This document shows positions 24,624 through 32,584 of a stretch of 64,000 nt of DNA, in pieces (within the stretch, counting starts at the first letter, position 1; each line of letters opens with the position of its first letter). The position numbers and the translations under genes were made by a program. Source of the stretch: DASSUW01 sp963789005 (lineage in GTDB: Bacteria > Actinomycetota > Thermoleophilia > Solirubrobacterales > Solirubrobacteraceae); the NCBI GenBank assembly GCA_963789005.1, contig CAWBIZ010000002.1, forward strand, positions 186,001-250,000. Reading direction: 5' to 3'. The notes under the pieces were generated by a model. That model was not told where the DNA came from and did not search any database. It saw only the letters and a list, made by a program, of their open reading frames with translations.

Positions 24624-25061
24624 ATGAGGACATGGACGGCCACGACCACGACGGCGGCACGCCCCCAGGACGTGCTCGAGGTGCTCACCGACCCGGAGGC
24701 CTGCGCCCGCTGGGCGCCGCTGCCCTTCGACATCGAGGAGCTCGACGGGCGGCGCCTCGCCGCCGGCTGCCGGGCCCGCATCAGCGGGAAGCTGGCCGGC
24801 CGGCGCGTGGGCTTCGACGTCGCGGTCCACGAGGCCTCCGGGCGCGGGATCTCGCTCGCGGCCGACGGTCCCGTTGGGTTCGACGTCGCGTACGAGCTCG
24901 CCGCCGTCGAAGGCGGCAGCGAGGTTCGCGCGTCCGTCTCCGTCCGTCCGTCGCGCGGCATCGCCGGGCGCCTGCTCGCCGAGGCGACGAGCGCCCTGCT
25001 GTCCGCCGGCGCCCTCGAAGCCGCGGTCTCTCGCATTGCGCGAGAGGCCGTGGCGATCTGA
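24624..25061 (+). CDS. SRPBCC-fold protein (START/polyketide-cyclase-like)
   Basis: A 145-aa protein with the START-like pattern: an N-terminal strand (TATTTTAARPQDVLEVLTDPEACARWAPL) with the helix and Trp typical of the family, then paired strands and a long C-terminal helix. Such proteins bind hydrophobic ligands or act as chaperones/cyclases. I chose the ATG at 24624; an ATG at 24486 in the same frame would run through the palindrome region. The ABC ATPase follows after 22 nt, so the protein may help deliver or sense the exporter's substrate. Confidence 0.72.
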   Translation: MRTWTATTTTAARPQDVLEVLTDPEACARWAPLPFDIEELDGRRLAAGCRARISGKLAGRRVGFDVAVHEASGRGISLAADGPVGFDVAYELAAVEGGSEVRASVSVRPSRGIAGRLLAEATSALLSAGALEAAVSRIAREAVAI

Positions 25062-25083
25062 CAACCAACGAGAGGTACTCCCC

Positions 25084-25830
25084 TTGTCCGCTCTCCTCGA
25101 AGCACCCCGTTCCATCGGTACCGCCGTCTCCGCTGCTGGGCTCACGCGTACCTACGGCATAGGCGACTCCGCCGTGCACGCTCTGCGCGGCGTCTCGCTC
25201 GACCTGCCCGCCGGCCAGTTCACGGCCGTCATGGGCCCGTCGGGCTCCGGCAAGTCGACGCTCATGCACCTGCTCGCCGGCCTCGACACGCCCAGCGCGG
25301 GCACGGTCACCGTCGCCGGCCAGGACATCACGCGCATGAAGGACCGCGACCTGACGCGCCTGCGCCGCAAGCACATCGGGTTCGTGTTCCAGTCGTTCAA
25401 CCTGCTGCCGACGCTGTCGGCGGAGGAGAACATCGTCCTGCCGCTGGCGATCGCCGGCCGCAAGCCGCCCGCCGCGGAGATCGACGCGCTGCTCGAGCGC
25501 GTGGGCCTCACCGAGCGGCGCAGCCACAAGCCCGCCCAGCTCTCCGGCGGCCAGCAGCAGCGAGTGGCGATCGCCCGCGCCCTGATCACGCGGCCGACCG
25601 TCCTCTTCGGCGACGAGCCGACCGGCAACCTCGACTCCGAGGCCGGCGCCGGCATCCTGCGCCTGCTGCGCGACGCCGTCGACCTCGACGGCCAGACGAC
25701 GTTGATGGTCACGCACGACCCGCGCGCCGCGGCGATCGCCGACCGCGTGCTGTACCTGACCGACGGCCGCATCGTGGCCGACCTCGCCGGCCCGTCCGAG
25801 GCCGACATCCTGCGGGTGATGAACCGATGA
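25084..25830 (+). CDS. ABC transporter ATP-binding protein (MacB/LolD type)
   Basis: A 248-aa ATPase. Walker A GPSGSGKST, Q-loop VFQSFNLLP, signature LSGGQQQR, Walker B VLFGDEPTGNLDS and H-loop VTHDPR are all present. The NLLPTLSAEENIVLPL region is typical of the MacB/LolD exporter class. The TTG start at 25084 is supported by GAGAGG 8 nt upstream; no ATG or GTG fits better. The stop overlaps the permease ATG (ATGA). It pairs with the FtsX-type permease to form a mechanotransmission exporter, often involved in peptide or lipid resistance. Confidence 0.92.
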   Translation: MSALLEAPRSIGTAVSAAGLTRTYGIGDSAVHALRGVSLDLPAGQFTAVMGPSGSGKSTLMHLLAGLDTPSAGTVTVAGQDITRMKDRDLTRLRRKHIGFVFQSFNLLPTLSAEENIVLPLAIAGRKPPAAEIDALLERVGLTERRSHKPAQLSGGQQQRVAIARALITRPTVLFGDEPTGNLDSEAGAGILRLLRDAVDLDGQTTLMVTHDPRAAAIADRVLYLTDGRIVADLAGPSEADILRVMNR

Positions 25831-28202
25831 TCAAGGTCACCCTCAAGGGCCTCGCGGCGCGGCCGGTGCGCACGCTGCTGAGCGCCCTCGCGATCGTCGT
25901 GGGGGTCGCGTTCGTGTGCGCGGCGCTCACGCTCACCAACGCCATGCGCGGCGCCGCGGACTCGCTGTCGAGCGCCGCCTACGACGGCACCGACGCCGTC
26001 GTGACCGCCGAGACCGCGTTCCAGCCCGGCATGGACTCGTTCACCCAGGCACCGACGCTCCCCGCCGATACGCTCGACCGCGTGCGCTCCGCGCCGGGGG
26101 TCGACGTCGCCGTCGGCGACATCACCGACACCGCGCAGATCATCGGCCGCGACGGCAAGCTCGTCGGCGACGGCCCGTACTTCGGCAGCGGCTTGGACGC
26201 CCGCACCCCGGGCGCCGAGGAGCTGAGCCCGTTCCGCCTGAGCGACGGCCGCTGGGCCGCCGGCCCGGGCGAGGTCGTGATCGACCAGGGCACGGCCGAG
26301 AAGGAGGACTACGCCGTCGGCGGCACCGTCGAGGTCGCCACCCGCGGCGAGGCCAAGGAGTTCGAGATCGTCGGCGTCGCGACGTTCGCCGACGTCAAGT
26401 CGATCGGCACCGCCACGTTCGCGGTCTTCGACCTCGACGAGGCGCAGACGCTGTTCGCCAAGGACGGCTACGACCGCATCCTCGTCGCCGGCAGCACCCT
26501 CGACCTGGCCGAGGCGGCCGGCAAGGACGCGCAGATCCGCTCGGCCGCGGCCGACGACCGCTACGACCTCGACGGCCTGAGCTCGTTCGTCGACATCCTG
26601 CGCACGATCCTGCTCGCCTTCGCCGGCGTGGCGATGGTCGTGGGCGCGTTCACGATCTTCAACGCGCTCTCGATCGCCGTCGCCCAGCGCACGCGTGAGC
26701 TCGGGCTGCTGCGCATGGTCGGCGCCAGCCGCCGCCAGGTGCGGCGCACGGTGCTGCTCGAGGCGCTGGCGATCGGGCTCGGCGCGTCCGCGGTCGGCAT
26801 CGGCGCCGGCCTGGCGCTCGCCGTCGGGCTCGACAGCGTGTTCACGAGCATGGGCCTCGGCCTCCCGATGGCCGCGATGTCGCTCTCCGGCGGCACGGTC
26901 GTGGCGGCGCTGCTCGTCGGCACGCTGGTGACGCTGGTCGCCGCCATGCTGCCGGCCCGCCGCGCCACCAAGGTGGCGCCGGTCGCGGCGCTGCGCGACG
27001 CCGCCGACGCCGGCGCCCGCGTGCGGCTCCCCGGCCGCGCCGTGCGCGCCCTCGCCGGGCTGATCGGCCGGCCGTCGGCCTTCGTCGGCGGCTCGGCGGG
27101 CACGCTCGCCCGCAGCAACGCGATGCGCCATCCCGGCCGCACGGCCGTCACGGCGTCCGCGCTGCTGATCGGCGTCGCGCTCGTGACCGCGGTCACGGTC
27201 GTCGCCCAGGGCCTCAAGGACGTCTCCGCCGGCTCGCTCGAGCGGCGCGTCCAGGCCACGACGATCGTCGGCTCGTCCGACGGCTGGTCGCCGATCGACC
27301 CTGCGATCGAGCGGTCGGTCGCCGCGGCGCCCGGCGTGCAGGCGGTCTCCTCGGTGCGCCAGGACGGTGCGCTGGCGTTCGGCCAGGAAGAGGGCGTCAA
27401 CGGCGTCGACCCGGCCACCATCACCAAGCTCTTCGCGTACGACTACAAGGTCGGCGACGAGCAGGACGTGGCGGCACTGGGTCGCGACGGCGCGCTCGTC
27501 GACGAAGGCTGGGCGACCGAGCACGGCCTCGGCGTCGGCGACGAGTTCACGATCACCTCGGCCGGCGGCGCGAAGGTCGACCTGACCGTGCGCGCGATCG
27601 AGGAGTCGCCGGTGCTCGACATCCTCGGCTTCGGGCCGATCACGATCTCGAGCCAGGCGTTCGACGGCGCGTTCGAGACCGAGCGCAACCGCTTCACGCT
27701 CGCCGCCGGCGAACCGGACGCGGTGCGCAGCGCGCTGGCCGGCTTCCCGGAGATCGAGGTCTGGAGCAAGGACGCGTTCATCACCAAGCAGACGGAGTGG
27801 ATCGGCTCGATCCTCGGCGTCCTGTGGGTCCTGCTGGCGCTCGCGGTGATCGTCTCGCTGTTCGGGATCGTCAACACGCTGGTGCTCGCCACGTTCGAGC
27901 GCCGGCGCGAGCTGGGCACGCTGCGGGCGATGGGGATGTCCCGCCGCCAGCTGCGCCGCATGGTGCGCCACGAGAGCGTGATCACCGCGCTCATGGGCGC
28001 GCTGCCCGGCATCGGCGTGGGCCTCGGGCTCGCCGCGGCGGTCACCGCCGCGCTGAGCGAGTACGGGCTGGAGTTCGCGGTCCCCGGCGGCGCCCTCGTG
28101 GCGATCGCCGTGGTCGCGACGCTGGCGGGCATGGCCGCGGCCGTGCTCCCGGCGAGGCGAGCGGCGAGGACCGACGTCCTCACTGCGCTCGCCTACGAGT
28201 AG
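25827..28202 (+). CDS. ABC transporter permease with two FtsX domains
   Basis: A 791-aa permease. An N-terminal helix (residues about 16-38) is followed by a large extracytoplasmic MacB-PCD-like region, then an FtsX core of three helices (about 250-390). The arrangement is then repeated: helix at about 440, second extracytoplasmic domain, and three helices in the last 150 residues. The cytoplasmic coupling motif recurs in both halves as ELGLLRMVGASRRQVRR and ELGTLRAMGMSRRQLRR. This is a typical actinobacterial duplicated exporter of unknown substrate, co-translated with its ATPase. Confidence 0.9.
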   Translation: MIKVTLKGLAARPVRTLLSALAIVVGVAFVCAALTLTNAMRGAADSLSSAAYDGTDAVVTAETAFQPGMDSFTQAPTLPADTLDRVRSAPGVDVAVGDITDTAQIIGRDGKLVGDGPYFGSGLDARTPGAEELSPFRLSDGRWAAGPGEVVIDQGTAEKEDYAVGGTVEVATRGEAKEFEIVGVATFADVKSIGTATFAVFDLDEAQTLFAKDGYDRILVAGSTLDLAEAAGKDAQIRSAAADDRYDLDGLSSFVDILRTILLAFAGVAMVVGAFTIFNALSIAVAQRTRELGLLRMVGASRRQVRRTVLLEALAIGLGASAVGIGAGLALAVGLDSVFTSMGLGLPMAAMSLSGGTVVAALLVGTLVTLVAAMLPARRATKVAPVAALRDAADAGARVRLPGRAVRALAGLIGRPSAFVGGSAGTLARSNAMRHPGRTAVTASALLIGVALVTAVTVVAQGLKDVSAGSLERRVQATTIVGSSDGWSPIDPAIERSVAAAPGVQAVSSVRQDGALAFGQEEGVNGVDPATITKLFAYDYKVGDEQDVAALGRDGALVDEGWATEHGLGVGDEFTITSAGGAKVDLTVRAIEESPVLDILGFGPITISSQAFDGAFETERNRFTLAAGEPDAVRSALAGFPEIEVWSKDAFITKQTEWIGSILGVLWVLLALAVIVSLFGIVNTLVLATFERRRELGTLRAMGMSRRQLRRMVRHESVITALMGALPGIGVGLGLAAAVTAALSEYGLEFAVPGGALVAIAVVATLAGMAAAVLPARRAARTDVLTALAYE

Positions 28203-28220
28203 ATCCCGCCAGAGTGGGAC

Positions 28221-28254
28221 GAGGCCCCGGCGCTCCCTGCGATCGCCGGGCCTC
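28221..28254. terminator. GC-rich hairpin between convergent genes
   Basis: GAGGCCCCGGCG pairs with CGCCGGGCCTC (one bulged C) around an 11-nt loop, in the 63-bp gap between the exporter permease stop and the convergent membrane-protein stop. No U-tract follows, as is common in very GC-rich genomes. It could serve both strands. Confidence 0.55.
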
Positions 28255-28265
28255 GGGGAGCTCGC

Positions 28266-29987
28266 TCAGCGCGCGAACGGGTCGCGGACGCGGCGGGCGG
28301 CGGCGAGGACGATGTACGCCGCCAGCAGCCACCAGGCGTAGCTCAGCACGCGCATCCCGACACCGTCCTCGAACCACGTGCCCACCAGCGTGTGCTTGAC
28401 CGAGGCGGCCACCAGCACGCCGCCGAGGATCACGGCGGCCCAGGCGAGCGGCTCGCGGCGCAGCGGGGGCTCGCCGGCGCGCGCCGGCACTCGCCCGAGC
28501 CGGGACAGCAGCGTGCCGAGCAGGCGCATCGACCGGCCGACGCCCTGGGAGCGCAGGCGCGCCTCGTCGGCGACGGCGCAGAAGGTGCCGAGGGCGTCCA
28601 GGTCGTCGTCGACGACGGCGCGCGAGGCGATCGTGCGAGCTTCCAGGTCGCCGGGGCGGCCGTCGTCAGGCGCGGGTCGCACGTGGACGAGCGCGATGCG
28701 GCCCTGGCCGCGGGCGACGACGACGATGCCGGCGGTGCCGGGCAGCCCCTGCTCCAGCGCCTGCGGCGGTTCCGCCGCGGCGGCCCGTGCGGCGCGCGCG
28801 AGCCGGGCGCCACACCGCCGGCGGGCGAGGAGGCGCGGGAGGAGCGTGGCCGCGAGCGCGACCGCGAGGCCGGCGCAGCCGGCGGCGACCGCCCCGACGG
28901 TCGGTGCGGCGTTCTCGCCGGTGAACATGGCGATGACGAAGGTCGCGATGCCGCCCCAGAGCGCCGCCCGCGCGAGCGACCGCCGGCGGCGCCGGGGCGG
29001 CTCGAGCGCGAGCGCCTGCGGCCACGGCGGCGCCTCGCGTGGCACGCCCGCGGCACTGGTGACCGTCAGCGGCTCGAGCACGGCAGCGCTCCAGCGCTCG
29101 CACCCGGCGAGGCACAGGCGCCGCGCCAGCTCGGCCTGCCCCGCGTCGGTCAGCGGCTCGGGTGCCCAGAGCGGCCCGACCTCGTCCGCCGGCTCTTCGC
29201 CGGTGAGCGGCTCGGGTAGCTCGACGGGCGCGGCGGATGGCCGTCTGCGAGAGCGCCGCCGCCACGTGAAGACGCCGTGGCGATGCAGGTCGTGCGCGCG
29301 TTCCGCGCGCAGGGCCAGCTCCGACAGCGCGGCAACCGCGTCCTCGGCCCGGCCGCCGTCGTCCTCCTCGATCCGCCGCTCGGCCAGTGTCCGCACCTCG
29401 GCGAACCTCGCGCCGGCCGGGTCGCCGCGCACCCACAGCAGCTGCACGCGCACCATGCCCGGTCCGCGCACGACGGCGACGGTGGCTCGGCCGTGAGGGT
29501 CGTCGGCGGGGTGGAGAGCCGCGTGACGGACCGTGCGGCGGCGCTTCGCCGCGAGCGTCCGCAGGCTGTCGACGCCTCGCCGCACGAGCGCGAGGCCTCC
29601 GTACGCGCACGCGAGGAACAGGACGGCCAGCCCGACGCCCTCACCGGCGTCGAGCGGCGCGTCGTCGCCGAAGTCGACCAGTCCGACGGCGTCCAGGGCG
29701 CCCAGCAGCGCATACGCGAGCATCAGACCCGCCAGCAGCGCACCGGCGATGATCGCGACCCGCCAGGCCACCGCGCCCCCCGCGCTGCGGACCGTGAGCG
29801 GCGCCGGGGTGCAGCCCAGCTCGTACAGCTCGCGGTCGGTCAGCCCGACGTGACCCTCGAGCTCTGTGCGCCGCACGCGGCGCGGCTCTGCCGCGTCCAT
29901 GCGCCGGAAGAGCTCGGCCGCTCCAGCGGGCTCGAGCGGGTCGAAGACCCTGCCCTCGGCGGCGAGCGTCGAAGTGGCCATGTTCAC
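28266..29987 (-). CDS. Membrane protein of unknown function with internal duplication
   Basis: A 573-aa protein (ATG 29987; ATG 29981 also possible). I do not recognise a named family. About six or seven hydrophobic helices are grouped in pairs at roughly 75-140, 340-395 and 510-565, separated by soluble segments. The first and second halves resemble each other: APLTVRSAGG and EPLTVTSAAG mark equivalent points. The soluble parts (VVRGPGMVRVQLLWV...EVRTLAERRIEEDD and VARGQGRIALVHV...EARTIASRAVVDDD) align by eye. It lies 27 nt downstream of the esterase on the same strand and may be in its operon. Confidence 0.7.
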   Translation of the reverse strand: MNMATSTLAAEGRVFDPLEPAGAAELFRRMDAAEPRRVRRTELEGHVGLTDRELYELGCTPAPLTVRSAGGAVAWRVAIIAGALLAGLMLAYALLGALDAVGLVDFGDDAPLDAGEGVGLAVLFLACAYGGLALVRRGVDSLRTLAAKRRRTVRHAALHPADDPHGRATVAVVRGPGMVRVQLLWVRGDPAGARFAEVRTLAERRIEEDDGGRAEDAVAALSELALRAERAHDLHRHGVFTWRRRSRRRPSAAPVELPEPLTGEEPADEVGPLWAPEPLTDAGQAELARRLCLAGCERWSAAVLEPLTVTSAAGVPREAPPWPQALALEPPRRRRRSLARAALWGGIATFVIAMFTGENAAPTVGAVAAGCAGLAVALAATLLPRLLARRRCGARLARAARAAAAEPPQALEQGLPGTAGIVVVARGQGRIALVHVRPAPDDGRPGDLEARTIASRAVVDDDLDALGTFCAVADEARLRSQGVGRSMRLLGTLLSRLGRVPARAGEPPLRREPLAWAAVILGGVLVAASVKHTLVGTWFEDGVGMRVLSYAWWLLAAYIVLAAARRVRDPFAR

Positions 29988-30014
29988 CCGTGAGCCCGCG
30001 GTCGGGGGCGCCGG

Positions 30015-31100
30015 TCAGCAGCCGCCGGGGCCGACCTGCGTCATCGTCCGCGTCGTCCCGTCGACGACGAACTCGCGGCAGTGGGGCGTCTCCCCCCGCC
30101 GGAAGTAGGCCGACAAGCGCTCGAAGCCGCTGTTGCCGACGATGTGCGTGGTGCTCGCCTCGTCGGCGTGGCCCGCGAACGGCGACGTGTAGCCGGGCGG
30201 GCCGAAGCTGCCGGTCAGCGTCGTGCCCGGCTCCGACGCCTCGCCGCGGGTGCCGACCGTGACCATGTCGGTCGGGATGCTCAGGCCGCGCAGCCGCGCC
30301 TGGATCTCGCGGCTCTGGGAGTAGGGCACGAGGCCGTCGTCGGCGCCGTGCACCAGCGTCACCCCGCGCACGCCGGAGGCCTTGATGTCCTCGGCCCGGA
30401 GCACGACGGTCCGCTCCGCGTACTCGCCGGGCTTGGACTCGATCGGCCCGCCCATCTCGCGCTCGATGTCCTCGGTGGCCTGCGCCGCGAGCACGTTGCC
30501 GGTGGCGGCGAGCACCCGGGCGGCGCTGTAGATCTCGATCACGTTGACCGCGCCCTCGATGTCGAACCACTGGTCGAACAGCGGCGCGCCGGTCGTGCGC
30601 TTGGCGCGCGAGGCGACGGCGAGGCCGGACGCGTTGCCGCCCATGCTCACCCCGTAGGCGACGATGCTCGGGAGGCGCGGGCATGCGCGGTCGAACAGCT
30701 TGGCGGCGGCGATCGAGTCGGCGGCGCCCTCGGAGACCTGCCAGCCGCGCGAACGCGGCAGCGTCGTGCCCGGGTAGGGCGGCCCGTCGATCTGCCCGCG
30801 GTAGTTCATCGCGAGCGCGATCACGCCTTCCTGGGCCGCGGTGCGCTTGATGTGCTCGGCCCACGACCGGGCGGTGTGGGTGTACCCGTGGAAGAACGCG
30901 ACGAGGCCCTTCGGCTTCTTGGCGGGAAGCGCGTACAAGCCCCACGCCTGCTGGCCGGCGACGGCGACCTCGAGCCGCTGGACCGTGGCGGGATCGCCGG
31001 TGCAGCGGACGCTGGTCGAGCCGGGCTGGCCGGCGGAGGCGGTGGGGGCGGCGGCGAGGAGGAGCGCGGCGGCGAGGGCGAGCGTGAGGGATCGGGGCAC
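30015..31100 (-). CDS. Secreted alpha/beta-hydrolase (esterase/lipase-like)
   Basis: A 361-aa protein with GTG start, chosen because the signal peptide (a hydrophobic run ending PTASAG) then begins at residue 1. The nucleophile elbow is YGVSMGGN. The acid is likely Asp in HGADDGLVP, and the catalytic His is a candidate in STTHIVGNSG. The early strand-turn FFHGYTHTARSW forms the oxyanion region. Six cysteines suggest disulfides outside the cell. Substrate unknown. The gene lies 38 nt after the TrpB2 gene. Confidence 0.8.
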   Translation of the reverse strand: MPRSLTLALAAALLLAAAPTASAGQPGSTSVRCTGDPATVQRLEVAVAGQQAWGLYALPAKKPKGLVAFFHGYTHTARSWAEHIKRTAAQEGVIALAMNYRGQIDGPPYPGTTLPRSRGWQVSEGAADSIAAAKLFDRACPRLPSIVAYGVSMGGNASGLAVASRAKRTTGAPLFDQWFDIEGAVNVIEIYSAARVLAATGNVLAAQATEDIEREMGGPIESKPGEYAERTVVLRAEDIKASGVRGVTLVHGADDGLVPYSQSREIQARLRGLSIPTDMVTVGTRGEASEPGTTLTGSFGPPGYTSPFAGHADEASTTHIVGNSGFERLSAYFRRGETPHCREFVVDGTTRTMTQVGPGGC

Positions 31101-31138
31101 GGCCCGGCCAGTACCCGCGCCCGCTCCTCCGCGAACCC

Positions 31139-32476
31139 CTACGCGATTGCGGGCGCGTCCGGCAGCCGCGCCAGGGCGGCCTCCATGTCGGCGTCGGAGA
31201 ACTCCGGGTCCTCGAGCGTGCCGGCCAGGTACGCGTCGTAGGCCGCGAGGTCGAAGTGGCCGTGGCCGCAGAGGCCGAAGAGGATCACCTCGGCGTCGCC
31301 CCGCTCGACCTCGTCGATCACCGCCCGGATCGCGTGCGCCGGCTCGGGGGCGGGGATGATCCCCTCGGTGCGCGCGAAGCGCACCGCCGCGTCGAACGTC
31401 TCGTTCTGCCGGTACGCGCGCGCCTCGATCCTCCCGGCCTTGACCAGGCCGCACAGCATCGGCGCGTCGCCGTGGTAGCGCAGCCCGCCGGCGTGCACCG
31501 GCGCGGGGACGAAGTCGTGCCCGAGCGTGTACATCGGCATCAGCGGCGTGAGGCCCGACGTGTCGCCGAAGTCGTAGCGGTAGACGCCGCGCGTGAGGGT
31601 CGGGCACGCGGCCGGCTCGGCGGCGAGCAGGCGGGCGTCGCTCCCCGCCCGCAGGAACGGGAAGCACAGGCCGGCGAAGTTCGAGCCGCCGCCGACGCAG
31701 CCGACGATCACGTCGGGCTCGTCGCCCGCGAGCTGCATCTGCAGGATCGCCTCCTGCCCGACGACCGTCTGGTGCAGGAGCACGTGGTTGAGCACGGAGC
31801 CGAGCGCGTAGTTGGCCTCGGGGTCCTGCGCGGCGACCTCGACGGCTTCGGAGATCGCGATCCCGAGCGAGCCGGTCGTGTGCTCGGCCTGTCCGCGGCC
31901 GGACTGGGTGCGGTCCGACGGCGAGCGGTGGACGGTCGCGCCCCACGTCTCCATCATCGAGCGCCGGTAGGGCTTCTGGTCGTAGCTCGAGCCGACCATG
32001 AAGATCTCGCACCCGAGCCCGAACAGCGAGCACGCGAACGCCAGCGCCGAGCCCCACTGGCCGGCGCCGGTCTCGGTCACGAGCCGCTGGATGCCGGCCT
32101 GCGCGTTCTCGTACGCCTGCGGGACCGCGCTGTTCGACTTGTGCGAGCCGGCCGGGGAGACGCCCTCGTACTTGTAGTAGATGCGCGCCTTCGTGCCGAG
32201 CGCCTCCTCGAGCCGCCGCGCGCGCACCAGCGGCGTCGGCCGCCACAGCCCGTAGGCGCGCCGCACGGCCTCCGGGATCTCGATCTCCGGTTCCGGGGAG
32301 ACCTCCTGGGCGATCAGGCCCATCGGGAAGATCGGCGTCAGGTCCTCGGGCCCGGCGGGCTCTCCGGTGGCCGGGCTGAGCGGCGGGAGCGGGTCGCCCG
32401 GCAGGTCGGGCAGGAGGTTGATCCAGTGGGTGGGGATCTGCTCCTCGGGGAGCAGGAACCTGGTCGGCTCGGTCAT
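31139..32476 (-). CDS. trpB2: TrpB2-type tryptophan synthase beta-like PLP enzyme
   Basis: A 445-aa fold-type II PLP enzyme of the TrpB2 subfamily. It is longer at the N-terminus than classical TrpB, with the characteristic opening TRFLLPEEQIPTHWINLLPDL (in part) and LWRPTPLVRARRLEE. The Schiff-base Lys is in GSHKSNSA and the phosphate loop is GCVGGGSNF. The usual substrates are indole and serine (or O-phosphoserine). No trpA or other trp gene is near, which is normal for TrpB2; a stand-alone indole-salvage role is the common view. Confidence 0.92.
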   Translation of the reverse strand: MTEPTRFLLPEEQIPTHWINLLPDLPGDPLPPLSPATGEPAGPEDLTPIFPMGLIAQEVSPEPEIEIPEAVRRAYGLWRPTPLVRARRLEEALGTKARIYYKYEGVSPAGSHKSNSAVPQAYENAQAGIQRLVTETGAGQWGSALAFACSLFGLGCEIFMVGSSYDQKPYRRSMMETWGATVHRSPSDRTQSGRGQAEHTTGSLGIAISEAVEVAAQDPEANYALGSVLNHVLLHQTVVGQEAILQMQLAGDEPDVIVGCVGGGSNFAGLCFPFLRAGSDARLLAAEPAACPTLTRGVYRYDFGDTSGLTPLMPMYTLGHDFVPAPVHAGGLRYHGDAPMLCGLVKAGRIEARAYRQNETFDAAVRFARTEGIIPAPEPAHAIRAVIDEVERGDAEVILFGLCGHGHFDLAAYDAYLAGTLEDPEFSDADMEAALARLPDAPAIA

Positions 32477-32584
32477 GTTGTGACGATCCTATGTTGCCTG
32501 CTGGTTTTGCGGACCGGCGCGCTTTAGGATCCGGCGCATCGACCCTTCCTCGGGGGGAGGGTGACGCAACAGAAGGGCACCGTG

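Noticed and set aside
25152..27971. 939-codon minus-strand frame over the ABC exporter genes
   Set aside because: Arg/Asp/Glu/His-rich shadow; the plus strand has complete ABC motifs.
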